Origin: Plantago elongata
Taxonomy: Eukaryota; Streptophyta; Magnoliopsida; Lamiales; Plantaginaceae
Length of the DNA: 33,498 bases
Assembly (NCBI GenBank): GCA_036897095.1
Contig: JAYMSP010001309.1
Span: 1-33,498, forward strand
Reading direction: 5' to 3'
In this document: piece by piece, positions 32,773-33,498 of the stretch
How the letters are laid out: each line of letters begins with the position of its first letter
Position numbering within the stretch: position 1 is the first letter of the stretch
Notes under the pieces: model-generated
What the model saw: the letters and a program-made list of their open reading frames with translations, nothing else
Told to the model about the DNA's origin: nothing
Databases searched by the model: none
Position numbers and translations under genes: made by a program

Positions 32773-33104
32773 CTGTATCGAGAACCAATAAAACCACAAT
32801 GACATAATGGAGGTGCAATACAAAAGATATGAACATACACCAACCCCATGATAATTTTGACACCATTAAGAAAACATTCCTTATGATTTGGGTGTGATAA
32901 TCAATGATTCATGAAATCGAAGCTATGTGTAATATTAAATATCCCAATGGGTGCAATTGGCATTATAAAAATGAAGATTGTTCGTTCTATATGGATTCAA
33001 ATCATATTCTTCCTAATGCACTGGCACAAATCAAACATTCAGCTTTCAGACCTGGTAACTGGCAAGAAACACCCGGAAATCCATTATGATTCATGATGAA
33101 GTCT
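32773..33104. other. Spacer between FBD relic and Mutator-like tail
   Basis: The FBD gene's upstream exons would be expected here but no F-box sequence is visible on the minus strand. Nothing else recognised. Confidence 0.4.
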
Positions 33105-33498
33105 TTACGCATATGAGGAAAAAATGCAATTAAATTTCACCTTATATTTCTTTCTCTTCTTAGATATGAACTGAGCTAGTGTGGGAGATGAATCACCACC
33201 TCCTACATCTGCAGTACCACCAGTTGGAGGAATATCATCATGAGGTCCATCCCTCATGAGTTCTTCATAGTCAACACCCTCATCATCTGACCCTAAACCA
33301 TGTTCATCTCACATTCTCATCTTGCAATATATGTAGTTATGTCCTTGTTCACCACAGTAACTACAATGAATTGTAGTTTGATTTCTCTTGATTCTCCATG
33401 GTTTCCTGCCCTTCTTTTTCTTGTCTTCACCTTCATCCTCACTCTTTCTTCTAGCTGTTTGTGGCCTACCCTTCTTCTTCAATTTTCTAGGTGGCAAT
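33105..33498 (-). pseudogene. Mutator-like (MULE) transposase C-terminal tail, partial
   Basis: Runs off the right edge. The frame reads LPPRKLKKKGRPQTARRKS, a basic linker, then a CCHC zinc knuckle CSYCGEQGHNYIYC (spacing C-2-C-4-H-4-C), as found after the SWIM domain in plant MuDR-type transposases. A TGA at 33309-33311 follows MRM, yet the same frame stays open for 67 more codons (DEHGLGSDDEGVDYEEL through LAQFISKKRKKY) to TAA at 33105-33107. Either the TGA is a C-to-T change of an Arg codon in a dead copy, or the protein truly ends there. No transposase core lies in this window. Confidence 0.65.

Noticed and set aside
32904..33096. Two overlapping 61-aa plus-strand ORFs
   Set aside because: No family features, in a spacer between two relics.

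Overview
This is AT-rich nuclear DNA of a flowering plant, most likely a eudicot. The genes have short exons and GT-AG introns, their products belong to plant families, and the space between them is full of decayed transposons. I cannot name the species.

Three host genes look intact. (1) 5181-10652, plus strand: a ubiquitin-specific protease of the Arabidopsis UBP1/UBP2 type (zinc-finger UBP domain plus a split USP catalytic domain), three coding exons, 949 aa in my model. (2) 13515-15325, minus strand: a nine-exon gene for a PASTICCINO2/HACD-family 3-hydroxyacyl-CoA dehydratase (212 aa). Its exons are all 48-105 bp, so it was found by joining exons by hand. (3) 28679-30487, minus strand: a two-exon F-box/LRR gene (296 aa) of the SKIP19/FBL23 kind. 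These genes act in unrelated processes (deubiquitination, very-long-chain fatty acid elongation, SCF ubiquitin ligase targeting), and nothing suggests joint regulation.

Broken genes: an F-box/FBD/LRR relic at 31436-32772 (minus) is cut by a Copia-like solo LTR inside its FBD exon; a Mutator-like transposase tail lies at the right edge; a mitochondrial nad1 fragment sits at about 18315-18445; and a decayed second copy of an F-box exon lies inside the F-box gene's own intron.

Layout: 1-1235 unassigned repeat-like DNA; 1236 to about 3676 a probable long LTR (minus) with a 30-bp minisatellite; 3677-5180 intergenic DNA, then UBP promoter and leader; 5181-10652 UBP gene; 10653-13514 degenerate tandem repeats; 13515-15325 HACD gene; 15326-20548 AT-rich DNA with two Helitron-type 3' ends, a 139-bp tandem duplication and the nad1 fragment; 20549-23641 a solo LTR (GTTAA target duplication) into which a LINE-like retroposon and a hAT-like element have inserted; 24957-26023 another hAT-like element with an 8-bp target duplication; 26024-28678 gene-poor; 28679-30487 F-box gene; 30488-33498 F-box promoter, relics and transposon pieces.

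The most unusual signal is in the LINE-like insert (20776-21149). Four two-tier hairpins share an almost fixed architecture and a nine-base loop of the form CCA-NN-GTGA, while the inner stem sequence changes with its partner strand. A second, unrelated array of short hairpins lies in the solo LTR at 31716-31894.
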